Shown one piece after another: positions 35,511 to 43,779 of a stretch of 64,000 nucleotides of DNA; positions within the stretch are counted from its first letter, which is position 1; each line of letters starts with the position of its first letter. Origin of the DNA: Shimia gijangensis (GTDB lineage: Bacteria; Pseudomonadota; Alphaproteobacteria; Rhodobacterales; Rhodobacteraceae); the NCBI RefSeq assembly GCF_900142085.1, contig NZ_FQZQ01000003.1:1-64000 (forward strand), written 5' to 3'. The notes under the pieces are model-generated. The model was given only the letters and a program-made list of their open reading frames with translations. It was not told the origin of the DNA and did no database searches. The position numbers and the translations under genes are program-made.

Positions 35511-36190
35511 TACGCCCTCTCTTTGCGGAAAAAATCCGCCATCTGATCTGCGAAAGTCTGACTCGAAACAGGTTCGCTCAGCTTTTCTGTGGCTGCATCC
35601 AGCAGCTCTTGCGGTACGTTGCCCTTGCCACGGGTCTGTATCAGCCCGTCCACCATAGCAGCGCCAAACTCGGGGTGTGGCTGGACCGTCAGTATTTGGT
35701 CGCCATAAACCAGAGCCGCATTTTCGCAGAAAGTATTGGATGCCAGAACCACCGCACCTTCGGGGCGTTCCGTCACCTGATCCTGATGCCAGGCATTAAA
35801 GGCCATTTCTGTGCCGCCAAAGTCATAGACCTGGCGCCCAACAGCCCATCCACCGGCATACTTCTCAACCTTGCCGCCCAAGGCCTGTGCGATGATCTGA
35901 TGACCAAAACACACGCCAATCAAAGGACGGCCTGTTTCGACAATTTCGCGGATTAGATCTTCCAATGGAGGGATCCAGGGGTGGTCTTCATAGGCGCCAT
36001 GTTTAGAGCCCGTGATAAGCCAGCCATCTGCGGCCTCTGCAGAGGCCGGGAATTCCTGATCCACGACGCTGAAAACTTCAAAGTCAAAGCCGTGGTCGCC
36101 CAGAAGGGCAATAAACATCTCCCCATAGTCCCCGACCTCAGGTTTGAGTTCATCAGGGGAGTGGCCGGTTTGGAGAATACCGATTTTCAT
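35510..36190 (-). CDS. Class I glutamine amidotransferase-like protein
   Basis: A 226-residue stand-alone class I GATase. The catalytic triad is visible as Cys94 in GVCFGHQII and His172/Glu174 in QPHPEF. The sequence resembles GuaA-type stand-alone amidotransferases more than E. coli PuuD. It may hydrolyse gamma-glutamyl compounds in the polyamine pathway, since it heads the operon and overlaps the glutamine synthetase start by one base. The exact substrate is unknown. The ATG follows GGTGACAC, and a shared TTTGATCAAA element lies 14 bp upstream. Confidence 0.8.
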   Translation of the reverse strand: MKIGILQTGHSPDELKPEVGDYGEMFIALLGDHGFDFEVFSVVDQEFPASAEAADGWLITGSKHGAYEDHPWIPPLEDLIREIVETGRPLIGVCFGHQIIAQALGGKVEKYAGGWAVGRQVYDFGGTEMAFNAWHQDQVTERPEGAVVLASNTFCENAALVYGDQILTVQPHPEFGAAMVDGLIQTRGKGNVPQELLDAATEKLSEPVSSQTFADQMADFFRKERA

Positions 36191-36191
36191 G

Positions 36192-36223
36192 TGTCACCAG
36201 ATTTTTGATCAAATTAATGGTAG
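36192..36223 (-). promoter_or_regulatory. Shared composite element upstream of the amidotransferase operon
   Basis: On the plus strand: TGTCACCA (36192-36199), 4 bp, TTTGATCAAA (36204-36213), then TTAATGGTAG. The same three blocks occur upstream of the second glutamine synthetase (37691-37725). It overlaps the predicted leader of the first gene, so repression is plausible. Confidence 0.55.
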
Positions 36224-36324
36224 CCGAGAGAATCACTTCCCGCAAGGGGGCACGGATTCCGGCTGTTGAAAGGCTGTCATCCTTCCGCGCGTGGCCCGGT
36301 GGGCCGGTCGTCACGCGGAAGGGC

Positions 36325-37641
36325 TCAGACTCTTTCGAGGTAGAGTTTCCAGTGATCTTTGGGGCGCATCTCGGCCAGCTTGGCCGCTTCCTGACGCTTG
36401 GTCATCACAAGGTTCTGAATGAGCATTTCCGGCAGGCAACGGGCAATGAACGCATCGCTTTCAAAGCGGTCGATGGCCGACGTCCAGTCGGGCGCCAGTT
36501 GAGGCAGGTCCATGTCATAGGCGTTGCCGGTGATCGGGGCAGGGGGTTTTAGGCCTTCCTCAACACCTTCGATCGCGGCCCCCAGAACAGCGGCCAGCAT
36601 GAGGTAGGGGTTAATGTCCCCGCCCGCGACGCGGTGCTCAATGCGCCGTGCCTGATGCGGCCCCCCCGGAATGCGAATGGCCGCGGTGCGGTTTTCATAG
36701 GCCCAACAGGCACCCGTGGGCGCATGGGATCCGGGCACCAGACGGTCATAGCTGGGGCCATGTGGTGCAAAAATCAGGGTCGAGGCCGGCATTGCGCGCA
36801 CACATCCCGCGACCGCCTGTAACAAGGTCTCAGTGCCTTCCGGGCCACCATTGTCAAAGACGTTGTTGCCATCGCTGTCCAACACCGAGAAATGCACATG
36901 CATGCCATTGCCCGCGTCATCCAGATAGGGCTTTGCCATAAAGCTCGCGGCCATTCCGTGGCGCCGTGCAAGGCCTCGGGTTAAGAATTTGAAAAGCCAT
37001 GCATCATCTGCGGCCCGCAATGCCGATTGATGGGTCAGAGTCACCTCAAACTGGCCAAGGCCACTTTCGTTGATGATGGTTTGAACAGGCAAGCCCATGG
37101 CGACGCAGCCGTCATAAAGCTCGGTGAAAAAGACATCAAAGGCATCCAGCTCATCCACAGACAGGATATCGGGAGCAAACAGGCGCTGGCTGCTGCGCGG
37201 ATCACGCGGTGGCTTTGGCCGCTTGCCGCTGGGATCGACCAGACTAAATTCCATTTCCGTGGCGGCCATCACCGACCAGCCGCGTTCCGTATATCGCTCT
37301 AGAACGCTGGCAAGAGCCTGACGTGGGTCGCCCAGAAAAGGCGCACCGTCTTCGGTGTGCATGGTCAACGGAACCAGCGCTGATGGCGTGTCCAGCCATG
37401 GCATCGGCACCGCACCACGGTCCGTTGGGAACAGAATGCCATCCTCATCACCGGTTTCGAACACCAGTGGAGAGTCGTCGATGTCTGCGCCCCAAACGTC
37501 TACATTCAGGCAGGACAGGGGCATACGGATCGCCCCTTTGGCCAGCTTTGCTCCATAAGATGCTGGCACCCGTTTGCCGCGCATCTGACCGTTTAGATCG
37601 GATGCAGCGACGCGAAGTGTTGAAAACTGTGACAGGTCCAT
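36325..37641 (-). CDS. Second glutamine synthetase-family protein
   Basis: A 438-residue gamma-glutamyl-amine ligase-type enzyme related to the puuA-like gene. Features: ATEMEFSLVDP, ESGLGQFEVTL, FMAKPYLDDAGNGMHVHFSV, ENRTAAIRIPGG and RRIEHRVAGGDINPYLMLAA. The N-terminal domain is shorter than in the other copy. It probably ligates glutamate to an amine, with a substrate different from that of the paralogue. It forms its own unit: 134 bp separate it from the amidotransferase gene, and a shared TTTGATCAAA element lies 60 bp upstream. Confidence 0.82.
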   Translation of the reverse strand: MDLSQFSTLRVAASDLNGQMRGKRVPASYGAKLAKGAIRMPLSCLNVDVWGADIDDSPLVFETGDEDGILFPTDRGAVPMPWLDTPSALVPLTMHTEDGAPFLGDPRQALASVLERYTERGWSVMAATEMEFSLVDPSGKRPKPPRDPRSSQRLFAPDILSVDELDAFDVFFTELYDGCVAMGLPVQTIINESGLGQFEVTLTHQSALRAADDAWLFKFLTRGLARRHGMAASFMAKPYLDDAGNGMHVHFSVLDSDGNNVFDNGGPEGTETLLQAVAGCVRAMPASTLIFAPHGPSYDRLVPGSHAPTGACWAYENRTAAIRIPGGPHQARRIEHRVAGGDINPYLMLAAVLGAAIEGVEEGLKPPAPITGNAYDMDLPQLAPDWTSAIDRFESDAFIARCLPEMLIQNLVMTKRQEAAKLAEMRPKDHWKLYLERV

Positions 37642-37690
37642 GTGAGGCTCCCTAGGGCTTTGCCCCGTTGTAGCGCAGGCAGGCGGGGGA

Positions 37691-37725
37691 TGTCACCATA
37701 ATTTGATCAAAATAATTTTTGGTAG
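37691..37725 (-). promoter_or_regulatory. Shared composite element upstream of the second glutamine synthetase
   Basis: On the plus strand: TGTCACCA (37691-37698), 3 bp, TTTGATCAAA (37702-37711), A, TAATTTTT, GGTAG. Block order and spacing match the element at 36192-36223. It could also affect the divergent gene at 37803. Confidence 0.55.
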
Positions 37726-37802
37726 AAATTCACAAGCATGTGACTTGTCCTAATGCTAAGGTGACACACATTGTGCCTCATGATTTTGCAAAGGAGTTTA
37801 GG

Positions 37803-38222
37803 ATGTCAAAATTCAACAGACGGGACGTATTGGCATATGCAGGTGCCACAGCGGTTGCGGCCTTATTTGGGCCCGCAGCGGCTTTTGCTCAGGTTAAAAT
37901 TCCAGCACCCAAACCTGGTCAGGGCGTTGTCGTATTTTACCGTAGCGGAACAACTGCTGGCAGTGGTGTGCGGTTCACGATTCAAGATGCAAACGGTAGA
38001 ACGGTAGCGCATCTCAAGCGCGGGTCCGTTGATGCCGTTCCTGTTCCGGCCGGGCCAAACTTTTTCAAAGTCCCCGAAGCCAACAACACCGAAGGCACGA
38101 TCGACGTAAAAGCGGGCCAAACGCTTTATATCCGCTGCTATCTGAATGCGGCCACCTTTGCCGGTAAGCTGCAATTCGAAGAAGTGTCCGAAGAGCGCGC
38201 CCGAAAAGAGCTCAAGTTCTAG
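37803..38222 (+). CDS. Tat-exported DUF2846-like protein
   Basis: A 139-residue periplasmic protein. The N-terminus SKFNRRDVLAYAGATAVAALF is a twin-arginine signal ending near AFAQ. The mature domain (GQGVVVFYRSGTTAGSGVRFTIQDANGRT, then VPVPAGPNFFKVPEANN and DVKAGQTLYIRCY) resembles DUF2846, a small beta-sandwich family of unknown role. The ATG at 37803 follows AAAGGAGTTTAGG and removes 28 residues of the longer frame. It is monocistronic and convergent with the ABC operon. Confidence 0.72.
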   Translation: MSKFNRRDVLAYAGATAVAALFGPAAAFAQVKIPAPKPGQGVVVFYRSGTTAGSGVRFTIQDANGRTVAHLKRGSVDAVPVPAGPNFFKVPEANNTEGTIDVKAGQTLYIRCYLNAATFAGKLQFEEVSEERARKELKF

Positions 38223-38248
38223 TCATTCTTACAACACTTGCCTCCGCC

Positions 38249-39055
38249 CTAACGGATGATGTTGGGGCGGAACCGCATTTTGGTGCGGCGTTCCTGTGGC
38301 AAATGGCGGTTCAGACGATTGTTCACCAGTCCGAACAGGCCGACAACAATCAAGGTTAGAATGATGAAGTAGAACGCCAGGATAGGGTAGGGGATGAACG
38401 GGTTGAACGTTTTATCTGCGAAATAGCTGGCATAATACAGCGCGTCCCCCTGCTGGCGCAGCACTGGAAAGCCCGAGAAAAACACCAGCGTCGTGGCGTG
38501 AAACAGAAAGATCGCTTCGTTGGTGTAGGCAGGCCAAGCCAGCCGCATCATCGTCGGGAACACGATTCGGCGGAACCGTGCCCAGCCAGACAATCCGTAA
38601 GCATCTGCCGCTTCGGTGTCGCCCTTAGGGATCGACAAAAGCGCGCCGTAGAAAATCTCACCCGAATAGGCGGCAGTATTACAGAACAACACCACCAGCG
38701 CGCCCAGCCACGCCGCGGTAAAGGGCGCCAGCAGAGGTACGGATTGCTTTAGTGTCAGAAAGACGAAGTAGGCAAAGAAGAACTGAATGAACAGTGGCGA
38801 GCCACGGAAGATAAAGATGAACCATTCCGACGGCTTTCGCGCCCAGGCACTGCTCGAGTTCTTGCCGACCGCCAATGCAGTGGCAAAAAAGAACCCGGTC
38901 ATCAGGGCCAGAACCCCGAAATAGATGTTCCAGAACATGCCCGACCCGATCAGCGTGAACTGCTGACATAAGGTAAAGTCAGACTTTGGCAACAGACGCT
39001 CGCCAATGCCTATGGACCGCAGCGCATAGTCCTGAACCGTCACCCAGCAGCTCAT
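38249..39055 (-). CDS. Polar amino-acid-type ABC transporter permease (HisM-like)
   Basis: A 268-residue inner-membrane permease of the HAAT family with about five transmembrane segments. The EAA loop signature appears as EAADAYGLSGWARFRRIVFP, which contacts the ATPase. IFRGSPLFIQFFFAYF is the conserved permease start of this family. It overlaps the other permease by 4 bp and is the last gene of the operon. Together they resemble histidine/lysine/arginine/ornithine or opine importers (hisQM/occQM). Substrate not certain. Confidence 0.88.
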   Translation of the reverse strand: MSCWVTVQDYALRSIGIGERLLPKSDFTLCQQFTLIGSGMFWNIYFGVLALMTGFFFATALAVGKNSSSAWARKPSEWFIFIFRGSPLFIQFFFAYFVFLTLKQSVPLLAPFTAAWLGALVVLFCNTAAYSGEIFYGALLSIPKGDTEAADAYGLSGWARFRRIVFPTMMRLAWPAYTNEAIFLFHATTLVFFSGFPVLRQQGDALYYASYFADKTFNPFIPYPILAFYFIILTLIVVGLFGLVNNRLNRHLPQERRTKMRFRPNIIR

Positions 39056-39936
39056 GCGTTTGCCCTCCGCTGGGCTTCACCGCCAGATGTGGCCTGCCCG
39101 TGGGTCAGACGTTTCATAATGCGCTCCAGAACCACCTCAGAGACTTTGGTAAAGCTGAGATAGAACACCAGCAGCGCAAAGAAGTACCACATCCGCCAGT
39201 CGCCATGCGGATAGTCGGTAAAGCGGGCATTCTTAGTGCCGCCCAACTCGCGCGCCCAGTAAACAATGTCTTCGACACCCAACAGGAACAACAGCGGCGT
39301 GGCTTTGATCAGCACCATCCACAGGTTCGACAGGCCGGGCAGGGCATAGACCCACATCTGCGGCACAAGGATGCGCCAGAACGTCTGGCGACGTGTCATG
39401 CCATAGGCTTCTGCAGTTTCCAGCTGCGGGCGCGGCACGGCTCGCATGGCGCCAAACAGCACGTTGGCGGCAAAGGCGCCAAACACGATGGCAAAAGTCA
39501 GAACCGCAAGGAAAAACGCGTAAGTTTCATGCAACCATTGCGGCGAGGCCGACAGGGGCAGCTTGGCCGCGGTGCAGACGACAAAATCATTGCCTTGGCG
39601 GATCGCATCAGGCCAGTCGGGGCACTTCACCTGATGGCGCAGCCACTCAAAGCCCTGGTCCAGCGCAATGACGAAAAACATGAAAAAGGCGATGTCCGGC
39701 ACGCCGCGTACGATCGACGTATAGCCTTTGCCAAGCCAGCGCAGCGGCAGAAACTTGGACCGCGCGGCCGTAGCGCCCGCAAATCCAAATGCCAACGCGA
39801 CGGGGGCGGTGATCGCCAAAAGGACAAGCACGGTCACAACCGAGATGTAGAGGCCCATGTGCTTGCCCGTTGTCAGGTAGCAGGAAAGCCACGCCAACCC
39901 CTCAAGCGCTTCTGGATCCGTACAATAGGAAAACAT
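39052..39936 (-). CDS. Polar amino-acid-type ABC transporter permease (HisQ-like)
   Basis: A 294-residue permease partner. Its EAA loop is ETAEAYGMTRRQTFWRILVPQM, and the conserved VRGVPDIAFFMFFV segment is the HisQ-type inner-membrane start. The protein is longer than E. coli HisQ because of an insertion of about 55 residues (roughly 95-150), probably periplasmic, with two cysteines. It starts 145 bp after the binding-protein gene; a stem-loop in the gap (40019-40048) suggests uneven expression. Heterodimer with the following permease. Confidence 0.88.
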   Translation of the reverse strand: MFSYCTDPEALEGLAWLSCYLTTGKHMGLYISVVTVLVLLAITAPVALAFGFAGATAARSKFLPLRWLGKGYTSIVRGVPDIAFFMFFVIALDQGFEWLRHQVKCPDWPDAIRQGNDFVVCTAAKLPLSASPQWLHETYAFFLAVLTFAIVFGAFAANVLFGAMRAVPRPQLETAEAYGMTRRQTFWRILVPQMWVYALPGLSNLWMVLIKATPLLFLLGVEDIVYWARELGGTKNARFTDYPHGDWRMWYFFALLVFYLSFTKVSEVVLERIMKRLTHGQATSGGEAQRRANA

Positions 39937-40018
39937 CTGCTGGTCTGTCCTTGTCCGTCGTGTGGTCCCGGTTTTTCATGTGGCCTCAGAATGTGGCTGG
40001 GCCGGTCCGGGTACCATT

Positions 40019-40048
40019 CGGGTCCGCAAGCTATGGCCTGCGAACCCG
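40019..40048 (-). terminator. Intra-operon hairpin after the binding-protein gene
   Basis: CGGGTCCGCA (40019-40028) and TGCGAACCCG (40039-40048) pair with one G-U on the minus strand. Such hairpins are usual behind binding-protein genes and allow them to be made in excess over permeases. Confidence 0.6.
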
Positions 40049-40081
40049 GATCATCCCTGATGGGATCAGTTTACTGCCGTA

Positions 40082-40792
40082 TTACCACTGAGAAGAAACT
40101 TCCCACTTGGCGATCAGCGTGTTCAGTGTGCCGTCATCCTTCATCGACTGGATGGCCGCGTCGAACGTTGCGCGCAGCTCTTGATCCGACTCGCGGACCC
40201 CCATGCCAACGCCGCCACCGATCATTTCGGTGCGCTCAAGCAGAACAAGACCGTCTGATCCGACAACTGTGTCGAGGAAGCTCTTGTCAGCCAGAACCGC
40301 GTCGGCTTCGCCGTTGCGGACCGCCGCCACGGTTTCTTCCGGGGTGGCGAATTCGATCAGGGTCCAGCCTTTTTCAGCGATGAAAGCCGCCTGAATGGTC
40401 GCCGCTTGGGCTGCGATCACGCCGCCTTCGACGTCAAGACCTGCGTCCAGTGCCGCAAACGCCGAGGGGTCCGGCGGGGTGTAGGCTTGGGTAAAGTCGA
40501 TGACTTCATCACGCTCAGCGGTCACAGACATGCCGGCGATGATGGTGTCATAGTTGCCCGACACGAGGTTCGGTATGATCGAATCCCAGTCGTTCTTGAC
40601 CCACTCACAAGTCAGGTTGGCGCGTTTGCACAGCTCGTCGCCCAATTCGCGCTCAAAGCCGTCGATCTCGCCAGCGTCGTTGACAAAGTTCCACGGTGCA
40701 TAGGCGCCTTCTGTGCCCATACGCACCACGTCGGCAGATGCAAACCCGGCGACCAGCGCCAGCGCAGCAGTGCTGAGGATTAGTTTTTTCAT
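40082..40792 (-). CDS. Amino-acid ABC transporter substrate-binding protein
   Basis: A 236-residue periplasmic binding protein of family 3 (HisJ/ArtI/OccT type). A signal peptide ends at GFASA (about residue 20). The mature protein starts DVVRMGTEGAYAPWNFVNDAGEIDGFERELGDELCKRANL, the family signature, and contains GMSVTAERDEVIDFTQAY. The conserved ligand Arg/Asp residues are present. The gene lies 34 bp after the ATPase gene. Cationic amino acids or opines are likely ligands by similarity of the whole operon. Confidence 0.9.
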   Translation of the reverse strand: MKKLILSTAALALVAGFASADVVRMGTEGAYAPWNFVNDAGEIDGFERELGDELCKRANLTCEWVKNDWDSIIPNLVSGNYDTIIAGMSVTAERDEVIDFTQAYTPPDPSAFAALDAGLDVEGGVIAAQAATIQAAFIAEKGWTLIEFATPEETVAAVRNGEADAVLADKSFLDTVVGSDGLVLLERTEMIGGGVGMGVRESDQELRATFDAAIQSMKDDGTLNTLIAKWEVSSQW

Positions 40793-40826
40793 TTTTTACA
40801 CTCCCAGTAGTTTGATTTCTTAGTCT

Positions 40827-41612
40827 TTAGTGTGCAGCAGTGGCTGACAGGAACCCCTGCAGCCGTTCGGTTTTAGGCGATCCAAACAACGTTGCCGGGT
40901 CGCCTTCTTCTTCGATCTTGCCTTGATGCAGAAAGACCACGTGGTCGCTCACATCATGGGCCAGTTTCATATCATGGGTCACGATCAACATGGTGCGACC
41001 TTCTTCTGCCAGCGATTTGATCACGCGGATCACTTCCTGTTCCAGTTCAGGATCCAACGCCGAGGTCGGCTCATCAAACAGCAGGGCTTCGGGCTCCATG
41101 CACAGGGCACGCGCAATCGCGGCGCGCTGTTGCTGACCACCAGACAGTTGCGCCGGAAACACGTCGTGCTTGTCGGAAATACCCACCTTGTTCAGGTAGG
41201 CATGCGCGGCGTCTTCCACTTCTGCACGATCACGTCCCAGAACGGTCAGCGGCGCCTCCATCACATTTTGCAGAATGGTCATATGCGACCACAGATTGAA
41301 CTGTTGGAACACCATCGACAGGTTGGTGCGAATGCGCAGCACCTGCTTTGGGTCCGCAGGGTGACGATCATGGCCTTGGCCCTTCCATGACACAGGCTCA
41401 CCCTTGAACAGAATCTCGCCTTGCTGGCTGTCCTCCAAAAGGTTGGCACAGCGCAATATTGTCGATTTGCCGGACCCGGACGAGCCGATCAACGAAACAA
41501 CATCACCGCGATGGGCGGTGATATCCACGCCTTTGATGACCTCAAGGTCGCCGTAAGCTTTGTGCAGGTTGCGAATTTCTAGAACAGGTGTTGTGTCAGA
41601 CAAGGGCAGCAA
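40827..41612 (-). CDS. Amino-acid ABC transporter ATPase (HisP/OccP-like)
   Basis: A 261-residue ABC ATPase, first gene of the importer operon. Walker A is GSSGSGKST, the Q-loop is FQQFNLWSHMT, the signature is LSGGQQQRAAIARAL, Walker B is ALLFDEPTSALDP and the H-loop is VTHDM. It contains the short insertion (HDRHPADPKQ) that is typical of HisP-type ATPases. The start is uncertain: TTG at 41612 or at 41603; neither has a clear ribosome-binding site. The order ATPase, binding protein, permease, permease matches occ/noc operons. Confidence 0.9.
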   Translation of the reverse strand: MLPLSDTTPVLEIRNLHKAYGDLEVIKGVDITAHRGDVVSLIGSSGSGKSTILRCANLLEDSQQGEILFKGEPVSWKGQGHDRHPADPKQVLRIRTNLSMVFQQFNLWSHMTILQNVMEAPLTVLGRDRAEVEDAAHAYLNKVGISDKHDVFPAQLSGGQQQRAAIARALCMEPEALLFDEPTSALDPELEQEVIRVIKSLAEEGRTMLIVTHDMKLAHDVSDHVVFLHQGKIEEEGDPATLFGSPKTERLQGFLSATAAH

Positions 41613-41732
41613 TCACGTTTTTTGTTTGCGTTATCAGGGTCACACTAGGGCCGAAAAAATGGGCGATTGCAACTTGCAAAACGGTTGACCCTAGGGGAAT
41701 TCGTCCATTTCGGCGGGTTAATTCGCCGTTTG

Positions 41733-42467
41733 TTATGTTTTTCGGGGATTTGGCACTGCAAGATAGTCCGACGCGGGAATCTCTGTAAGCCCCCAAAGAC
41801 ACAACGTGGATCGATCCGCATCCGTCAGATTGGCAATGGCTTTGATTGTCGCTGCGCGGATCACGTCCACGCGTTGACCGGGCCCCGTGATAAATGGCAG
41901 GGTCGGGGTTGGTGTGGTTTTTGCAATCACCTGCAAATCATCTGCAAAGGCGTCATAGCGCTGGATCAGCGCCCATGTCAGAGCGTCCAGCGCGGCGAAA
42001 TCGGCCTTTCCTGTGGCGACGGCCTGCGCCGAAAGAATGTGCGCTCCGGTTTGCAACGTTTGATTTGGAGTGAGGCCAAGCGCCTGCATATGCACCATTG
42101 GAGCTGCCCAACCCGATTGCGACACTGGTTCGTTATAGGCAAACACTCCGTCGCACAGCTCGGTCAGCGTAACATCTCCTGCGTCCCGTCGTGCCACGAT
42201 CACGCTGTTGTAAAATCCCGGTGGACAGTCAGGCAGGCCATAGTCAGGTGTGCCAACCAATTGAACCCGAGCGTGCAATTCCAACCGAAACGGCATGCCG
42301 CAGGTCTGGGCAAACACCAGATCGCGGGCGCGCCATATGTCAAAGAAGTCCCTGTCACGCGTGAGAGCAACCGGTCCAAATCCCAGATTGCCCCGGATCG
42401 CCTGCCACAGCCGATCATTGGCCGCAGCCGTTTCCGGGCGATCATACATGCCCAGCATGGCAATCAT
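41733..42467 (-). CDS. PhnD-like phosphate/phosphonate-binding-fold protein without signal
   Basis: A 244-residue protein with the periplasmic-binding-protein fold of PhnD-type phosphonate receptors (ALTRDRDFFDIWRARDLVFAQTCG, YNSVIVARRDAG, AYNEPVSQSGW, GKADFAALDALTW). It has no signal peptide: the chain starts MIAMLGMYDRPE. It therefore may be a cytoplasmic ligand sensor. It overlaps the TerB gene upstream by 4 bp and is the last gene of that unit. No permease or ATPase partner is adjacent in this unit. Ligand unknown. Confidence 0.78.
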   Translation of the reverse strand: MIAMLGMYDRPETAAANDRLWQAIRGNLGFGPVALTRDRDFFDIWRARDLVFAQTCGMPFRLELHARVQLVGTPDYGLPDCPPGFYNSVIVARRDAGDVTLTELCDGVFAYNEPVSQSGWAAPMVHMQALGLTPNQTLQTGAHILSAQAVATGKADFAALDALTWALIQRYDAFADDLQVIAKTTPTPTLPFITGPGQRVDVIRAATIKAIANLTDADRSTLCLWGLTEIPASDYLAVPNPRKT

Positions 42468-42901
42468 TTTGATGAGACCCGCTGACGCGCCAAAGCACTG
42501 TCGCGATCATTGATGCCCAAAAGATTGGCCGCCAGTCGCACCACAGCGTCTTCTTCGGCCTCGCGCACACCATCGGCCATGACCACTTGCCACAGGGCCT
42601 CAATCACACCGATACGGTCGTCATGTGGCACCGCATCCTTAATGACCCGGGTAAAGCGCACCGTGTCTGGCGCGTCCTGTTCGACAATCTCGGCTTCTTT
42701 GCGCAGTGCTGCCGCCTCAAACGGCGAAAGCCCATAGCGCTGCAGGTTCACTTTGTCGATCTGCGTGGCTTCGGCTTGATCGTAATCTCCATCAGCCCGC
42801 GCGATGCGCACCAACAAGGCGGTCAGGGCCAGCCGCGCGTCATCATCGGCCAGAGCCCCGGAAGCGCCCTCGGTCAGTCGTTTGAAAAATCCTGCAATCA
42901 T
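42464..42901 (-). CDS. TerB-family protein
   Basis: A 145-residue all-helical TerB-like protein. The Asp/Glu-rich repeats LTALLVRIARADGDYDQAEATQI and EALWQVVMADGVREAEEDAVV are the metal-binding-like signatures of the family known from tellurite-resistance and stress-response loci. It is not accompanied by terC, terD or terZ genes. It overlaps the PhnD-like gene by 4 bp and follows a second TerB gene, so three genes of unclear function form one unit. Real tellurite resistance is not implied. Confidence 0.82.
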   Translation of the reverse strand: MIAGFFKRLTEGASGALADDDARLALTALLVRIARADGDYDQAEATQIDKVNLQRYGLSPFEAAALRKEAEIVEQDAPDTVRFTRVIKDAVPHDDRIGVIEALWQVVMADGVREAEEDAVVRLAANLLGINDRDSALARQRVSSK

Positions 42902-43034
42902 TCTGCGTCCGATCTATGCCTGTTTGGGAAAACCACAAGAGTGTGGCGGTTTCATCTCTTAAAAGCACTCTGAGGTAAATGGCGCCTTTGCACTGCAGGG
43001 GCGCCCTGAGACGCAATGCCTCTTTTGCCAGCCT

Positions 43035-43451
43035 TCAAAACGGTTTGTCTTCGTCACGGATACCAAAAATCCGCAGAATATCGCTCAAAGCGGCGTCTTC
43101 TTCCGGCAGGTGGCGACCATCCGCCATGATCACTCTGCAAAAGGCCCGGATCATCTCAAGACGATGGGGATAATCCACCGTCTGACGGATCAACAGGGCA
43201 AAGTCAGGGGTGCCCGGTGCCTGCGCCTCAAGCTTTTCACAGGTCGCACGCATCTTGGCGGCCTCGATCGGGTTCAGAGAAAAACTCTCGGCCAGCAACC
43301 TGTCAATCTCGCCAATCTCAAGCGCATCATAATGCTGATCCGATTTCGCCACCCGCACCATCAGCGCACCAAGCGCCAGATGTTCGTCCGGTTCCGGCAG
43401 GGGTGGGGTTTCCTGTGTGCCGCGCAGGCGGTTGATCAGACTTTCAAACAT
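43035..43451 (-). CDS. TerB-family protein, paralogue
   Basis: A 138-residue TerB-like protein related to the next gene. The signature repeats are LGALMVRVAKSDQHYDALEIGEIDRL and RAFCRVIMADGRHLPEEDAAL. Sequence identity between the pair is modest but order and spacing of motifs match, so it is a tandem duplicate. Its ATG overlaps the DUF1330 stop by one base (TGATG). It is separated from the second TerB by 133 bp. Role unknown, perhaps sensing metal or envelope stress. Confidence 0.8.
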   Translation of the reverse strand: MFESLINRLRGTQETPPLPEPDEHLALGALMVRVAKSDQHYDALEIGEIDRLLAESFSLNPIEAAKMRATCEKLEAQAPGTPDFALLIRQTVDYPHRLEMIRAFCRVIMADGRHLPEEDAALSDILRIFGIRDEDKPF

Positions 43452-43744
43452 CAGCCATCGTACCCCTCAACAATGACCATATTGTTCACGCTAACCGGTG
43501 TGCGTATGGCTTTGGCCGCCTGATACGAGGCGCTGTCGTAGCATTCCAATGCCGCTGCATAGCTGGGAAATTCGATCACCACATTGCGGGATCGCGCCGT
43601 GCCTTCGGGGTTGGTGAATTGCCCGGCCCGTACCAGAAACCTGGCGCCATATTCAGCAAAGGGCGCTGCATTGGCCTCAATGTACTTTTTGTAGATTTCC
43701 ATATCATCGACTTCGACACTGCCGATCCAATATCCTTTAGCCAT
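43451..43744 (-). CDS. DUF1330 domain-containing protein
   Basis: A 97-residue cytoplasmic protein of the DUF1330 family (dimeric alpha-beta barrel, NIPSNAP/ABM-like fold). The family signature is visible: YWIGSVEVDDMEIYKKYIE, FAEYGARFLVRAG, RNVVIEFPSYAAALECYDS and a C-terminal VEGYDG. The ATG at 43744 follows GGGGGAAAAGAGACC and removes 13 residues of the longer frame. Function is not established. It is coupled to the TerB gene downstream. Confidence 0.87.
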   Translation of the reverse strand: MAKGYWIGSVEVDDMEIYKKYIEANAAPFAEYGARFLVRAGQFTNPEGTARSRNVVIEFPSYAAALECYDSASYQAAKAIRTPVSVNNMVIVEGYDG

Positions 43745-43779
43745 GGTCTCTTTTCCCCCTCGATTGTTTTTTTGGTCTT

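Noticed and set aside
38986-40383. 465-codon plus-strand frame
   Set aside because: It lies opposite two clear ABC permease genes and has low-complexity, Arg/His/Gln-rich sequence with no motif, so it is a shadow frame.
42464-43451. Tellurite resistance operon
   Set aside because: Only TerB-like proteins are present; TerC, TerD and TerZ are missing, so resistance cannot be claimed.
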